Positions 22,348-33,571 of a stretch of 64,000 nucleotides of DNA are shown here, one piece after another. The position numbers and the translations under genes are program-made. The notes beneath the pieces were generated by a model, which saw nothing but the letters and a program-made list of their open reading frames with translations, did no database searches and was not told the DNA's origin. Numbering within the stretch: the stretch's first letter is position 1; each line of letters opens with the position of its first letter. Source of the stretch: Cordilura impudica (taxonomy: Eukaryota; Arthropoda; Insecta; Diptera; Scathophagidae); NCBI GenBank assembly GCA_963682025.1, contig OY821519.1, forward strand, positions 188,665,253 to 188,729,252. The letters are read 5' to 3'.

Positions 22348-23238
22348 TGTGATGATGTTACACACATCTTCATTTATCTTTATTTATTTCATTTATTCAT
22401 CTTTATTTGTTTATATTTTTTTGTTTATTTTTGTTTACTATATGCACATGCACATATTTATTTGTAATTAGTTGTTTACATTTATTTATTTTTTTTTGCA
22501 TATCTTTTCTTTTCATTCAACACATACCACAAAGTACACTAACCTTGGTTAAAGGGTTGAATTACAAAACAATAAATTATTGTGTAATTAAATATCACTG
22601 GAATGCAGAATGACAAATTTGTGAAAATTCAAATTGTGTCAATAACCCATGACAAATAGGAATGTCACTCAAATTTTGAGGGGAAAAATTTAAATTGATT
22701 ATTGAACGTTTTCTGATTGGCTATTGAGTCCAACGTTCAAAAATCAATGAATTTGTAATATGCGAATGTAAAGAAAAGAGAAGACTATTATTTAAATTAA
22801 GTAAAAATATATTAAATTATAATGATATAAAAGACCAGCATTTTAAAATAAATAATCAATTATAATTCTGATTTGAAAGGGTTATAATTAAAACCAAACA
22901 GAGATTTTCTCTTTTTACTGGCATATTCTGCCAAAGGGTTCAAACATTGGCATAATCTGCCTACGTGCTATATAAAAAGTGCATCTAGCGTGCACGCGGG
23001 AACTGCTTTGAGGAAAGCACTTGACAAAATTCCTCCTGAGATTGGTCCGGTTCTCACCCAATCTTAGTATCCTTTTGTGCCCCCTCTTACACTATATGTC
23101 GATCCTGCCCCCATACATACACTACATTAAATTTAAATGCCACTATGTACGTAGATTGCTACAAGGCATACATTATATAACGGTCCAGCGATTTTTATAA
23201 TATTTGGTGATCCTAGCTGGCGTCCCACCTACACTATA
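22348..23238 (+). repeat. Left LTR of the nested element
   Basis: 891 bp, from TGTGATGATGTTACACACATC to CCACCTACACTATA. It does not end in CA. It includes CTACGTGCTATATAAAAAGTGC (TATA-like, about 22970) and CACTATATGTCGATCCTGC near the end, similar to the repeated unit that follows the LTR. Confidence 0.9.
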
Positions 23239-23310
23239 TGGCGATCCTGCCTTTTTACACTATATGGCGATCCTACCCTTTTACACTATATGGCGATCCT
23301 GCAAACACCG
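23239..23310 (+). repeat. Primer-site-like unit repeated in tandem after the LTR
   Basis: TGGCGATCCTGCC directly follows the LTR terminus ACACTATA. The joined motif ACACTATATGGCGATCCT then recurs twice more (about 23250-23275 and 23282-23302), and GATCCTGCAAAC copies trail after it. The LTR end plus primer-site junction thus exists three times. The matching tRNA was not identified. Confidence 0.55.
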
Positions 23311-23421
23311 ATCCTGCAAACAAATTTGATCCTGGTAAAAACTTCTGATACCCGATCCTTTCAAATTAGACCCTGGACAACGAACTTTCCGAATCCTGCA
23401 AACACCTACACCACTATATAG

Positions 23422-23673
23422 ATGCCTACAAAGAACAGAGTTAGAATCAGCATAGAAATGGATGAACGGAAAGAGCAGCAAAAATTGGTATATGATGACG
23501 ATAATCTAACAGAAGAAGAGAAGTTAAAATGGTTAATAGGATGGTGGAAGTTTATAGGGATGAAAAGAGCTCCAACCATCGAAGACGTTAGAAATCCCAC
23601 GACGAGGGATATAGAAACTAAGTTAATGATTGAGAAATCGGAAAATTGGAGACATAGGAAATTGCAAAACTAA
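23422..23673 (+). CDS. Small hypothetical charged protein of the nested element
   Basis: 83 codons from ATG, rich in Lys, Glu and Asp, with a Trp-rich core (KLKWLIGWWKFIGMKRAP). It lies 180 bp downstream of the left LTR, where a gag start would be. I do not recognise it. It may be a vestigial N-terminal gag piece or fortuitous; it is followed by poly(A)-rich non-coding sequence. Confidence 0.35.
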   Translation: MPTKNRVRISIEMDERKEQQKLVYDDDNLTEEEKLKWLIGWWKFIGMKRAPTIEDVRNPTTRDIETKLMIEKSENWRHRKLQN

Positions 23674-25104
23674 AAAAAAAAAAAAAAAATTAAATCAATA
23701 AAAAAAAAATACAACAACAAAAAATTTTTTTTTAACTAAAATAATAATGTAAAGTTATCACAACAAAATTGTTATATTAAAGTAATAGCGCAATTAGACA
23801 AAGAGAAAACTGTAGAAAATAAAATACAAATATTTTAAAAAATGGACAATACAAAACATTATTATGGAATTAATATCAAAATCATAATAGAATTAAATGA
23901 AAATTGAATATAATATGTTAAACCAATTAAGAAAATTTATGTATATGAAATATTGTTAACAACATTTTTTTTTTGGCAATGACAATGGTGAAAATAAAGG
24001 AAAGACTTTTTATAAAAGAAAATAAAGACAATGGAAATAAAACAAGAAATTTTAAAAGAAGATAAACATAATAAAAGAGATAATAAAAACGCTGGTGATG
24101 ACTGACGAACTAGGACAGACGATAGAGATGGCAGCGCCTATTGGAAATGTTCACTCCAAGATCGGTGTGTGTACATCAGGAAATTATTGAAAGGAAATTA
24201 TATAAAGAATATATAATAGGGGTATAAAATGAATCAATAAAATTGCGCGTTTATGACGTGGTGATAATCCATCGAAACTAGATTCGATAATGGAGAAACT
24301 ACGTGCCTGATATAATAAGATACAGTGATAATTCTGCGAAATCCAGATTTCGACGTGAAGAAACTGACATCTAATATATATAGGAAATAAATGATTTGAT
24401 AAACATTGTAGACAAAGGTCGCAATGAAAGATATAATGATAGCTATGATCTAGAAAATATAAATGAAATAATGAATTCGCACTATAATGGAAAAGTGACG
24501 AAGAGTATATGAGTATATATATGTTATGTAACGAACCCCGAAAGATAAGATAGAATATGAGAAAATAATGAAGGAAAATCCTCGAAAATTTTAAAGAATC
24601 AAAAGGACACACCACGCGACATAGAATAGATGACTAAAAATTTATCGTAATTTCGAAAAGAAAATAATTATTTTTAAAATAAAAGATGAAAATTGCCATG
24701 TCATTGACCACATGAAATTATACATGTTTCGATTGATGTAATTAATATGAAATCTAAATGAGAAATTTAATAGATATAAAATGAAAATTCAATTTTATAT
24801 GTAAAAGGAAATATGAAATCATATCATAATAATACTTTAAAATTATATAAACGTAAATGAAAATGTAAAATTGTATAGATTGTTAATTACTACATATAAG
24901 AGCACATAGTAAACTTACTTATTTATATTGTTAATAAATAGATATAGAAATTACTTATTACATTTTTTTTTATATAATATTATATCACAAAAACAAAATT
25001 AGAATAACCACTAAGTTTAAGAGAAACAAAAATAACATTTTTATTTTAAGTAATGAAATTCATGAATTTTCTAAAACCCATAAATTTCATCTTAAGGGTA
25101 GGGG
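23674..25104 (+). other. Non-coding interior of the nested LTR element
   Basis: About 1.4 kb, very A-rich on this strand, without an open frame of useful length on the + strand. A 143-codon minus-strand frame (24184-24615) has low-complexity composition and is probably chance. It ends in the AAGGGTAGGGG purine tract. Confidence 0.6.
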
Positions 25105-25995
25105 TGTGATGATGTTACACACATCTTCATTTATCTTTATTTATTTCATTTATTCATCTTTATTTGTTTATATTTTTTTGTTTATTTTTGTTTACTATAT
25201 GCACATGCACATATTTATTTGTAATTAGTTGTTTACATTTATTTATTTTTTTTTGCATATCTTTTCTTTTCATTCAACACATACCACAAAGTACACTAAC
25301 CTTGGTTAAAGGGTTGAATTACAAAACAATAAATTATTGTGTAATTAAATATCACTGGAATGCAGAATGACAAATTTGTGAAAATTCAAATTGTGTCAAT
25401 AACCCATGACAAATAGGAATGTCACTCAAATTTTGAGGGGAAAAATTTAAATTGATTATTGAACGTTTTCTGATTGGCTATTGAGTCCAACGTTCAAAAA
25501 TCAATGAATTTGTAATATGCGAATGTAAAGAAAAGAGAAGACTATTATTTAAATTAAGTAAAAATATATTAAATTATAATGATATAAAAGACCAGCATTT
25601 TAAAATAAATAATCAATTATAATTCTGATTTGAAAGGGTTATAATTAAAACCAAACAGAGATTTTCTCTTTTTACTGGCATATTCTGCCAAAGGGTTCAA
25701 ACATTGGCATAATCTGCCTACGTGCTATATAAAAAGTGCATCTAGCGTGCACGCGGGAACTGCTTTGAGGAAAGCACTTGACAAAATTCCTCCTGAGATT
25801 GGTCCGGTTCTCACCCAATCTTAGTATCCTTTTGTGCCCCCTCTTACACTATATGTCGATCCTGCCCCCATACATACACTACATTAAATTTAAATGCCAC
25901 TATGTACGTAGATTGCTACAAGGCATACATTATATAACGGTCCAGCGATTTTTATAATATTTGGTGATCCTAGCTGGCGTCCCACCTACACTATA
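25105..25995 (+). repeat. Right LTR of the nested element
   Basis: Same 891-bp length as the left LTR, and I found no difference on reading the two side by side. It is followed by CTATAACAATTC, which restarts the host LTR. Confidence 0.9.
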
Positions 25996-28550
25996 CTATA
26001 ACAATTCTTAAATTTCAGAACCCTAAAGTACAAGAAAAAGATAAAGCTTCTGATTAAGATTTTCCTTGTCATCATCGCTTGGGTTTATGAGCGGGAGGGG
26101 TCAAGCTCATACAACCCATAATTTTTTTGTGGGAACGGGAAACCCTCAACAGAAACCCGACAGTTCTAAATGGCATCCAATAAAATTTGATAATCAATTT
26201 TCATTTACGTGATCAACAACATATTCATCATCAAAATCGACACATTTAGTGAGAAAAAAATGGTATCGGAAGTGTCTGTTAAATTGTTGGGTGGAAAAGT
26301 GTTTTAATGTAAAAATTATTGGCAAAAGTGGCAAGAAAATTAAATTTTAGTTCAAAAACCGAAAATTACAAAAAAAAAAAAAAAAAGAAATTAAAAAAAA
26401 AAGAAAACTGAAAAAAAAAAAACAATAAGTTTTAGAGAAAAAAAGTTTCTTTAATTTCCTCTTAATAACTATTAAATAAAAGCAATTATCATGTCAAACC
26501 ACAGCAAAAACAAATTACAAAAAAAAAATTAGCCAAAACACATCACTGAATTTAAAATAGTGTTAAAATATTAAATGTTTAAAATCCAGTATTAAAACCA
26601 TAATTTTACCTGAAAAAGAAGAAAAGAGAATTGTCTAAAGTATTTGAAGTGTTATAAATATAAGAAAATAATATACATAGCTTACCTTTTTTTTTCCTAT
26701 ATATGTATATGAAGTGAGTTTAACCAACCTTCGGGGCAAGCAAAAATCAAAATAAAACGAGATCGTAATTAGCGTTCGAAGTGAGTGACTGAAAGAAAAA
26801 GCTAAACAAAATATATTAAAGAATTAATAAATATAATTTTTTTTTTACTTACCATTACCAGTGTTAAAGTTGAAAGCACATTATCAATTGTTTTAAAACA
26901 TATGTCAAGATTGAGATCAAAACAAAATCATTAAAAGAAGTTCGAAAAAGAGATTTTGTGCTTTCAACGTTAGCCCAGATCGCGTTACTATAACTATTTT
27001 TCGGGATTTCGGTTTATCGTTTTTTTTATACCAGAAAAAAATAGTAAAAACAAATTTATTTAAATAATTTAAAAGTATAAATCGGAAATAGTAAATTTAA
27101 AAATAGACAGGTTAAAATTAATTGACATTCTATCACCATCATCAACGTCTTCGATCAGCGTAATGCCTGGATGAAAGATCTTTCGTCGTGGGACCGTAAA
27201 AGCTGTAAGTAATTTTCCTTAACATTTTATTTTATTCTTGAACCTTTGATCATTCACTTTAAAAGTTCTCTAACATTTTGGAAACTCTGTTGTAACAGAA
27301 TAAAAGCTCTGTTAAAATATTTCATTCTGTTAGCTTAACAGTGACTTTGACGTGGCATATTAAGTGATTATTTTATTTTACAATCCATTATACAGCGTTT
27401 TCAGAAATTAAAAATAATGAATATTGCTACAAAAACTTATACTAAATTATTTTTGGCTTCTGACTAATTCAGTTAAATATAATTAAATTTATTAATAAAT
27501 AAACTAGCGGCATTACTCTTCTCTCTTATAAGTATGGTGTGGTGAGTTTCATTCCGAACCAGAGAGAATAGCAACGCCTGTAAAAGAATGCCGTCTTTAC
27601 AAATTTAATAATCACTTACTCAAGTTATTGTAATTTAATTTCTTATTCGCGGTTTTAATAATTTGTTTTAATCAATCATTTGGAATGATTTGATGTAATT
27701 TTTTTTCTCACGGAAATTTTCTTTTATTTTTTTTATATTTACCAACATTTTTATTATATATATTTTGTTTACTACCCTGGCAACCGAACGGGATGCAGAC
27801 CTTTAAACATTTCTTTCTTCCAGCGTTTCATTTTGATTTTTGCAACCCTAAGAAGTTTTCATTTTTTTTTTGAGTGAATACTACTTAAACGTGGATTTTT
27901 TAATAAAATAAAATATTCTTTGTCTCATTTCAAACACTTATTAATTATTTGCTTTTGCTTGGTTTAAAAACAAAAAATAGCTTAAATATTTAAATGGTTT
28001 TCCTATGTCAAATATAATAGATTTAAACGCTCACATCATACTTTTACATTTTAGTGTAAGTTGAACTTAGTTATGTAAATATTAAATTAATAATTGATTT
28101 AAGTTATAGATCACATTTTTTTTTCACTTATTAATAAAATAATTTGAAGTATGAATCTATAAAAGGTTTTTGTCTTGATTTCCTGTAATCTGTTCGGATA
28201 GGGTCATTTTTTTTGGGATCATATATAAATTTATTGGCTTTCCACTATATGATCATGGTTGGGAGGGGTATAGGGGTTTTACATCAACACACCCTAAGTT
28301 AAATATAGGTCATCCGTTTCCGGGTAAATTAAATGTTTTCTTTCCTTTATTTTCTATCGGTCCCAAGCACGTACAAATAAAATTCTCCAAGTATCACATC
28401 TCATCCAGTAACTCTCAAGCGAAAGTAGCAAAGAATCCTCCCTGTTTGCCGACGAGACAGAGGCCGGAGTTAAGGTGCGTGCTGCTGCTACTACCACTTG
28501 AAAAACAAAATTGCTAATTGGTTAGACACTGATTGTGGTTACATGCTACA

Positions 28551-29096
28551 GATGAACGCTATTGAAATTGGTGAGAATCGGTCCATGTTCAGACCTAGCC
28601 CCCATTCAAATGACCCCTATGAAATCAACATATATTGCCATAAGATCCAATTATCATACAAATCTTAGTCAAATTGGGTTTGTATGTATATATTACATCC
28701 ATTAATCAGTAGTCCAAAAATGATCCCTATTGGACAACTCTTAGTCATAGGCCCCATATAGAGCTGCTTCCCGATCTTCACTTAAATCTATCAAAAAACA
28801 AAAATATTGCACTGATTCTTCTCAAGTTTTGTTTGTATATATTTCTGCAGAATACAAGAGACTTTACCAAACATGGTCAGGATCGGTCCATTTTTGGGCC
28901 TAGTCCCCATATAGATATAGCATCCGATATGAACTTTTTCATATCTGCAGCCGAAAAAATTAATAAAAATCCCACTCAAATTTGGTTTATGCTTATTTTC
29001 TATATCCAGTTAGTTGGGCCTGAGAGATAGGGTCTCTAAACGCATGGTATAGGGTATCGTATAGTCGGTCTAGACCGACTATAATTTTCTTACTTG
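28551..29096 (-). repeat. mini-me-like dispersed repeat, copy C (right part of the split copy)
   Basis: It continues copy D (7807-8060): GATGAACGCTATTGAAATTG through the 24-bp palindrome at 29060-29083 and the end ATTTTCTTACTTG. It is joined directly to the LINE ORF2 end at 29097, so the complete repeat had been inserted just downstream of ORF2, in the LINE 3' UTR. Confidence 0.8.
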
Positions 29097-32000
29097 TTAA
29101 TTTTACGTTATTTCTCTACATTCTCTTATCAGTGGGTAAGAGGAATTTTCAATTTTGGTAAATTAATTGTTATTAATCCTTGTTATGAAATCGATAATTT
29201 TTTCATAACCTGTTTCTTCATGAAGAAGATTTGTAGGATACCTCCAGGGCTTTTTATTATCATTTTAAGACACTTGTTTTGTATGATTTGTAAGCGTTTT
29301 AGGTGGCAGTTGGCAGCGTCACTCCAAATAGGACACGCGTATGTTAATATCGGCCTTATAACACTTTTGAAGAGTAGATTTTTGTTATTGGGGTTTAGAA
29401 ATGACCTTCTGTTTAGTAGTGGCCATAATGCTTTAAAAGATTTTATAGCTTTTTGACACGTAGCCATAATATGTTGTTTAAATGTAAGCTTTTTGTCCAA
29501 GACAACTCCGAGATGTTTGACCTCGTTAAGTACATTTATGGTATTATTTCCAGTAAGTAGATGACGTCTTGGCAGTCTTTTGGGAGATTTGTTGAATTGA
29601 AAAATTATTGCTTGGGTCTTGTTTGGATTAATTTTGGTTTTCCATTTGTGAAAATATTTACTGCAATTTACAAGTCCCTTTTCCATTCTCTTCAGGAGTG
29701 CGCTCTTAAGTTTGTTTGAAGAAATTAACGCAGTATCATCTGCGTAATAAGCAATTTTCATATATTTCGGGACTTTAAAATCGGATGTATATATCGAGTA
29801 AAGCAATCGCGACAAGACAGATCCTTGAGGTAACCCTGTGGTAATGGTTTTTGGAAATGATGTTTCATTATTAATCGCAACTTTAAAGTTTCTGCCGTGA
29901 ATGAAATCTGAAATAAGTTTGCATAAATATTTTGGTATATTTGCATCAAGAAGTTTAAATACTAGGCATTATGCCAAACGATGTCAAACGCTTTTTCAAT
30001 AGCTAACAATATAAGACCCGTTGAACGTTTATTGTTTTTATTTGTGATTATTTGATTTTTGATTCTGTTTATTTGGTGCGTTGTGCTAGTTATGCCCTTT
30101 TTTAAATCCAAATTGTTCTTTGGCAACAATAGAATTGGTCGTTACAAATTCACTAAGTCGAGAATGTAGTATTTTTTCAAATATTTTACCTAAGTTACTT
30201 AATAGACTAATAGGTCTGTAGCTGTTTGGGTTATTTTTTGGCTTACTAGGTTTGTTTATGGCTATAACCATAGCATTTTTGAAATAGTTTGGGAAATAGT
30301 TGAGTTTGATGCAGCTGTTAAATATTATAACCAGTAATTTTAGAGCTTTGAGTGGTAGTTTCTTTAAGAGCAGGTTGGGAACATTGTCAAAACCAGGGGA
30401 TTTTGAGGGTTTTATTGATGAGACAATATTCATTACTTCTTCAAGAGATGTATAAATTGCATATTCAGAACTGGGGTTTTCCTTTTTAAAATTATTTAAT
30501 GTTGTATTTATTAGTGTATCTGCCGAGTGGTTACAGTTCGAAGTGAGGTTATTTGCTTGGAGAAATGTATTTGCCAGGACTTCAGCCTTGTCCCTATCAG
30601 ATGTTATTTTTGTATTTCCAACTTTAAAGTGAGCGATTTGATTTTTTCCTTTTCCTCGCACGTTCCTGCTTATTTTCCAAAATGATTTATCACCTGGTTT
30701 TAAATTGGATAATAATTGAGACCATTTCTTATTGCGCTTCGAATTAATACTTTTATCAATCATTTTACTTAGAAACTTAGTACATTGATTATAAAAAGTT
30801 TGCTCGGCTATATTTGAAGATCGTTGGCTTTTTCTTTTAAAGCTTCTTCTTAGTTTAATATATTTCACAGTACTTTCTGGTAATGTGTAATTATTTTGTT
30901 GAGTTATTTTAGGTGTGGACACTTCCCTTGCTTCGAAAACTACATTTATAAATTTTTGGATTTCCTGATCAATAACTACCTTGGTATTGTATAAGTTAAG
31001 GTACAAGAGTACAACTTAACATAAAATAAATTTTACCTTACTAAAAGAATGCAATGGTTAAAACTTCTGCAAAATTGAAATCCAATTTTGCAATACAGGA
31101 AATGCAACGGTAAACATTTCTCCAAAATTAGCGCTCCACGCGCGGTGCAAAATAACAAAATAAAATTATTTATTTCGCAACAGACATTGCGTTGCAATTT
31201 TATTTTGTAAATTCCATTCACACGAAGTGTGATAGTAAGCATTTTTTCATTATAATTGTTTGGCCAAAAAGAAGGTTGTAGAAATCTTTATAGTTAGTGG
31301 ATACCTGTCGCTAAACTTTGCATAACTAGTATCGTAAACAAACTAGGGTAGTTTAAGTTTAAGTAAAGCCAACATAGTTGGAAGTTAATGTGTAATTTTA
31401 AGAATTTAAACTTTAAATAAAGAAGACCAATTAGTTTTGGCAAAATAAACAGCAAAGACGTTGTTTTAAATAATTTATATATCAGAATATAACGTGATTT
31501 TATTGTCTAAAAAATTCATAAAAATGTTCCAGTTGGTTGCACTATAATCATAATAATTGAGGTCAACCTGCAAGGCCGTTGATCTTTTAAGTGTACATAT
31601 AATGGGGCGATGGTCTGATGGTATTTCGTAATCCATTGTTTTTACGTCTATATCTAAAGCGGAATTGCTTAAAATAATATCGACTGTGGATGCTTCGCGA
31701 TTGTGTTGATGGTGGAATAGGGTTGGACTATTAGGATAGTGATGAAAAATTGCTTGATAGCTGTAGGTTGTTGAGTGCGATTCCTGCAGTATTATTTGAA
31801 TGGCAATTCCAAGAACAATGTTTGGCATTTAGGTCACCAAAAACTATATATTCTTTGGTGGAAGGTATTAGGTTCAAGATATCAGCACAGAAGTTATGGG
31901 TATATCTTGGTGAATATAACAAAGATACAACAATAGGTCTATTATTTATAATAACTTCAACTGAGATGTTTTCGATCGATGAGGTGTTTGATATAAAGAG

Positions 32001-32230
32001 GTTTTTATGTGCGACAGATTTATTAACAGATCTACTCCTCCTCCTCTTGCATCTGTTCTATCACTTCTATATAAATAATAATTTTTAAAATAGGGTCTAT
32101 GATTTTCTGAAAGAATGTTTCATTCAAAGACGCAATTTTAATATTTTCTCGTTCAATTAGTATCTCAAATTGTTTTAATTTAGAAAATTTGAAATGCCAT
32201 TAGCATTCAAGTGAAGCATTTTGAATTCGT
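29097..32230 (-). pseudogene. Jockey-like LINE ORF2: endonuclease and reverse transcriptase (broken)
   Basis: Reading leftwards: the endonuclease starts near 32215 (LNANGI after a frame shift), then RGGGVDLLINKSVAHKNLF, FGDLNAKHCSWNCHSNN (about 31830) and SDHRPIICTL (about 31620). A solo LTR follows at 30994-31475. RT then runs from about 31000: SIKPSKSPGFDNVPNLLLK, YRPISLLSNLGKIFEKIL, EQFGFKKGHN (to 30086). In shifted frames come IEKAFDIVWHNA and LPQG, then the YADD active site (IAYYADDTALISS near 29745) and the C-terminal part (VRPILTYACPIWSDAA). At least three frameshifts disable it. ORF2 nicks target DNA and copies the LINE RNA in place. The partner ORF1 lies just upstream. The 3' UTR continues, displaced, at 7806 down to 6768. 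Confidence 0.9.
30994..31475. repeat. Probable solo LTR of an errantivirus-type (gypsy/17.6-like) element
   Basis: A 482-bp insertion absent from the other LINE copy, where the flanks are contiguous (position about 1285). It begins AGTTAAGGTACAAGAGTAC, ends TTTAAATAATT and is bordered by TATA on both sides, a 4-bp duplication. AGTT..AATT ends and TATA target sites fit the errantivirus group. An AATAAA signal is present near 31415. No coding sequence remains, consistent with LTR-LTR recombination. Confidence 0.6.
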
Positions 32231-32238
32231 TTAAATTA

Positions 32239-33405
32239 TTAGTATAATCCATGGGCGTATTTTACCATTGACATTACAACTTTGATTTGTTGTACTTTTG
32301 AAGTGCACCTATGCAAATCATCCATAGCTGTAGTGATAATATCAAAAAGCTCATCAATGCTAAATAAATCGTTGTTTGTTTTCAGCTGATTAGCATATGT
32401 AGCTTTGCTGTTATTATTGATGTTATTGTTACAATTTGTGTTGTTGTTTCTTAAATTAGGGAAATCTCCCACATTAAATTGAAATGAGTTATTTTGTTGT
32501 TGTCTGCTTTTATTCGGACTTTTAGAAGTAACTCTTGTTCTAGTTTCCAAATAGAGAGAACGTAACGGACAGTTGATATCGTTTGCAGAGTGATCAGTTT
32601 TCTCTTTTCCTTGTTTTTTTTTGCAATTAAAGCATGTAAAAACAGCTGGTCTTTTTTCATTTGTGTTAAACGGACACACACTTGTATGATGTTGTTCTGC
32701 ACATATCATACAGGCAGCACTACGATGACAATGTTCACCGCCATGGCCAAAAATTAAGCAGTTCCAGCATTGAGTTGGTTTGTTTCTGGATCTAGATTTG
32801 TATTTTTTCCAGGAAATTATTATATTTGAAATTGTTCTTACGTTTCTTAAGGCAGTTGGGTTAAAATTTTTACGTACAAATTGAACTTTGTAAACTGCAT
32901 TGTTGTTCGAACTGAATTTGGTGACTATTTCAGCTACAGAAGAAGGAGACAGGTTGTAGTTTTTTAGTTCTGCGGTGATGTCCTCAGTTTTTATGCGGGG
33001 TAAACCGTGTAAAAAAGTGGTGTATAACCTATTATCTTTGGAGCCATAAGAGTGAAACTCCAACTTACTCTCTTTAAGAATTTGCTTGTAGCATTCGATC
33101 ATTTCTTTACTTGGAGCAAAAATTTTAGTACCAATTGAAGTACGTTTGAAAATACAATCTTTACCAAGTAGTTTTTGTATTTCTGTAAATGAGGCGTTAG
33201 CTTCAACAACAATAGGTGGAGGTTTGTGTTGTTTAACCTCGTTAATATTTGATACAGGAGTTACGTCCATATCATTAAAGCCAGCAAGCAGGCTAAATCT
33301 GTTGCTTGAAGTTGACGCGATGTTCGGGTTAAAACCCGGAGGAAGTTTTGTCATCTTGTTGGCAAGGAGCTTTCTTTTTGATGAAGATTTGGCCCCTCGG
33401 GCCAT
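32239..33405 (-). CDS. Jockey-like LINE ORF1 (Gag-like, CCHC fingers)
   Basis: Intact frame of 388 codons from the Met at 33405 (MARGAKSSSKRKLL). An upstream Met at 33468 is possible, but the basic start is more typical. Domains: basic N-terminus; a pre-finger domain about residues 90-200 (FKRTSIGTKIFAPSKEMI, LHGLPRIKTEDITAELKN), the arrangement found in jockey-clade ORF1 proteins (PRE_C2HC type); then a Cys/His cluster (CWNCLIFGHGGEHC, CMICAEQHHTSVC, CFNCKKKQG). The Asn-rich tail contains a run of NNNTNCNNNINNN. ORF1 binds LINE RNA and targets it to its site of insertion. It is the only undamaged reading frame of this LINE copy; the same region at 350-650 is decayed. Confidence 0.82.
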   Translation of the reverse strand: MARGAKSSSKRKLLANKMTKLPPGFNPNIASTSSNRFSLLAGFNDMDVTPVSNINEVKQHKPPPIVVEANASFTEIQKLLGKDCIFKRTSIGTKIFAPSKEMIECYKQILKESKLEFHSYGSKDNRLYTTFLHGLPRIKTEDITAELKNYNLSPSSVAEIVTKFSSNNNAVYKVQFVRKNFNPTALRNVRTISNIIISWKKYKSRSRNKPTQCWNCLIFGHGGEHCHRSAACMICAEQHHTSVCPFNTNEKRPAVFTCFNCKKKQGKEKTDHSANDINCPLRSLYLETRTRVTSKSPNKSRQQQNNSFQFNVGDFPNLRNNNTNCNNNINNNSKATYANQLKTNNDLFSIDELFDIITTAMDDLHRCTSKVQQIKVVMSMVKYAHGLY

Positions 33406-33571
33406 CGCTAGATTTTTTATTCCTGTTTTAAGCTGAATTGACAACCATGTGAATTCAAATGAGATCAAGAATAGGCAATTGCAAAAATAAAAATATACAC
33501 TTGTTATTAATTTTAAATAGTTGTACTCTAAGCGCTTTAATTATTTACACGACCGTTCGTAAAGAGAATTA

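Larger units (their letters stand above)
22348..25995 (+). mobile_element. Nested non-autonomous LTR retrotransposon (TRIM/LARD-like)
   Basis: Two 891-bp LTRs (22348-23238 and 25105-25995) flank 1,866 bp of interior that has no gag or pol. The insertion splits the host LTR at AATCCTAT/AACAATTC and duplicates CTAT. A purine tract (AAGGGTAGGGG) stands directly before the right LTR and a TGGCGATCCTGCC candidate primer site directly after the left LTR, so the layout is that of an LTR retrotransposon. It must be mobilised by proteins of another element. The LTRs look identical along their whole length, so the insertion is very young. Confidence 0.88.
8061..28550 (+). mobile_element. Very large gypsy-type LTR retrotransposon encoding RING-H2 domains, with two nested insertions
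   Basis: Structure: 5' LTR 8061-11359, tRNA-Lys primer site 11371-11388, a small RING-H2 gene, a RING-Gag gene, a broken pol (protease, RT, RNase H, integrase), a purine tract and a 3' LTR 21588-28550. The flanking 4-bp duplication GATG and TG..CA LTR ends fit Ty3/gypsy integration. The domain order (integrase last) also says gypsy. Nested in it are a DNA transposon (14649-17986) and a non-autonomous LTR element (22348-25995). Without these it would be about 13.5 kb, large for a fly gypsy element because each LTR is about 3.3 kb. No envelope gene is visible after pol. Pol has one clear stop and at least two frameshifts, so this copy is not autonomous. Confidence 0.92.
21588..28550 (+). repeat. 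3' LTR of the RING-carrying gypsy element, interrupted
   Basis: Begins TGTAGAGGCGCTTGTAGCAT and ends GTTACATGCTACA, followed by the GATG target duplication. After removing the nested element 22348-25995 and its 4-bp CTAT duplication, the length is about 3,311 bp, against 3,299 bp for the 5' LTR. Differences from the 5' LTR are few by eye (for example AGCACTTC/AGCATTTC, CTTGGTTTTAT/CTTGGGTTTAT, and poly-A/T lengths). Confidence 0.92.

Noticed and set aside
22407..22613. 68-codon frame (FCLFLFTICTCTYLF) in both LTRs of the nested element
   Set aside because: Hydrophobic low-complexity translation of T-rich LTR sequence; its identity in the two LTRs is explained by LTR duplication.
23239..23310. 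Spaced repeats that might suggest a CRISPR-like array
   Set aside because: Only three imperfect units without unique spacers, in a eukaryotic retroelement leader.
24184..24615. 143-codon minus-strand frame inside the nested LTR element
   Set aside because: Composition is that of A-rich DNA read backwards (Phe, Leu, Ile, Tyr, Ser, His); no conserved motif and no support from position.
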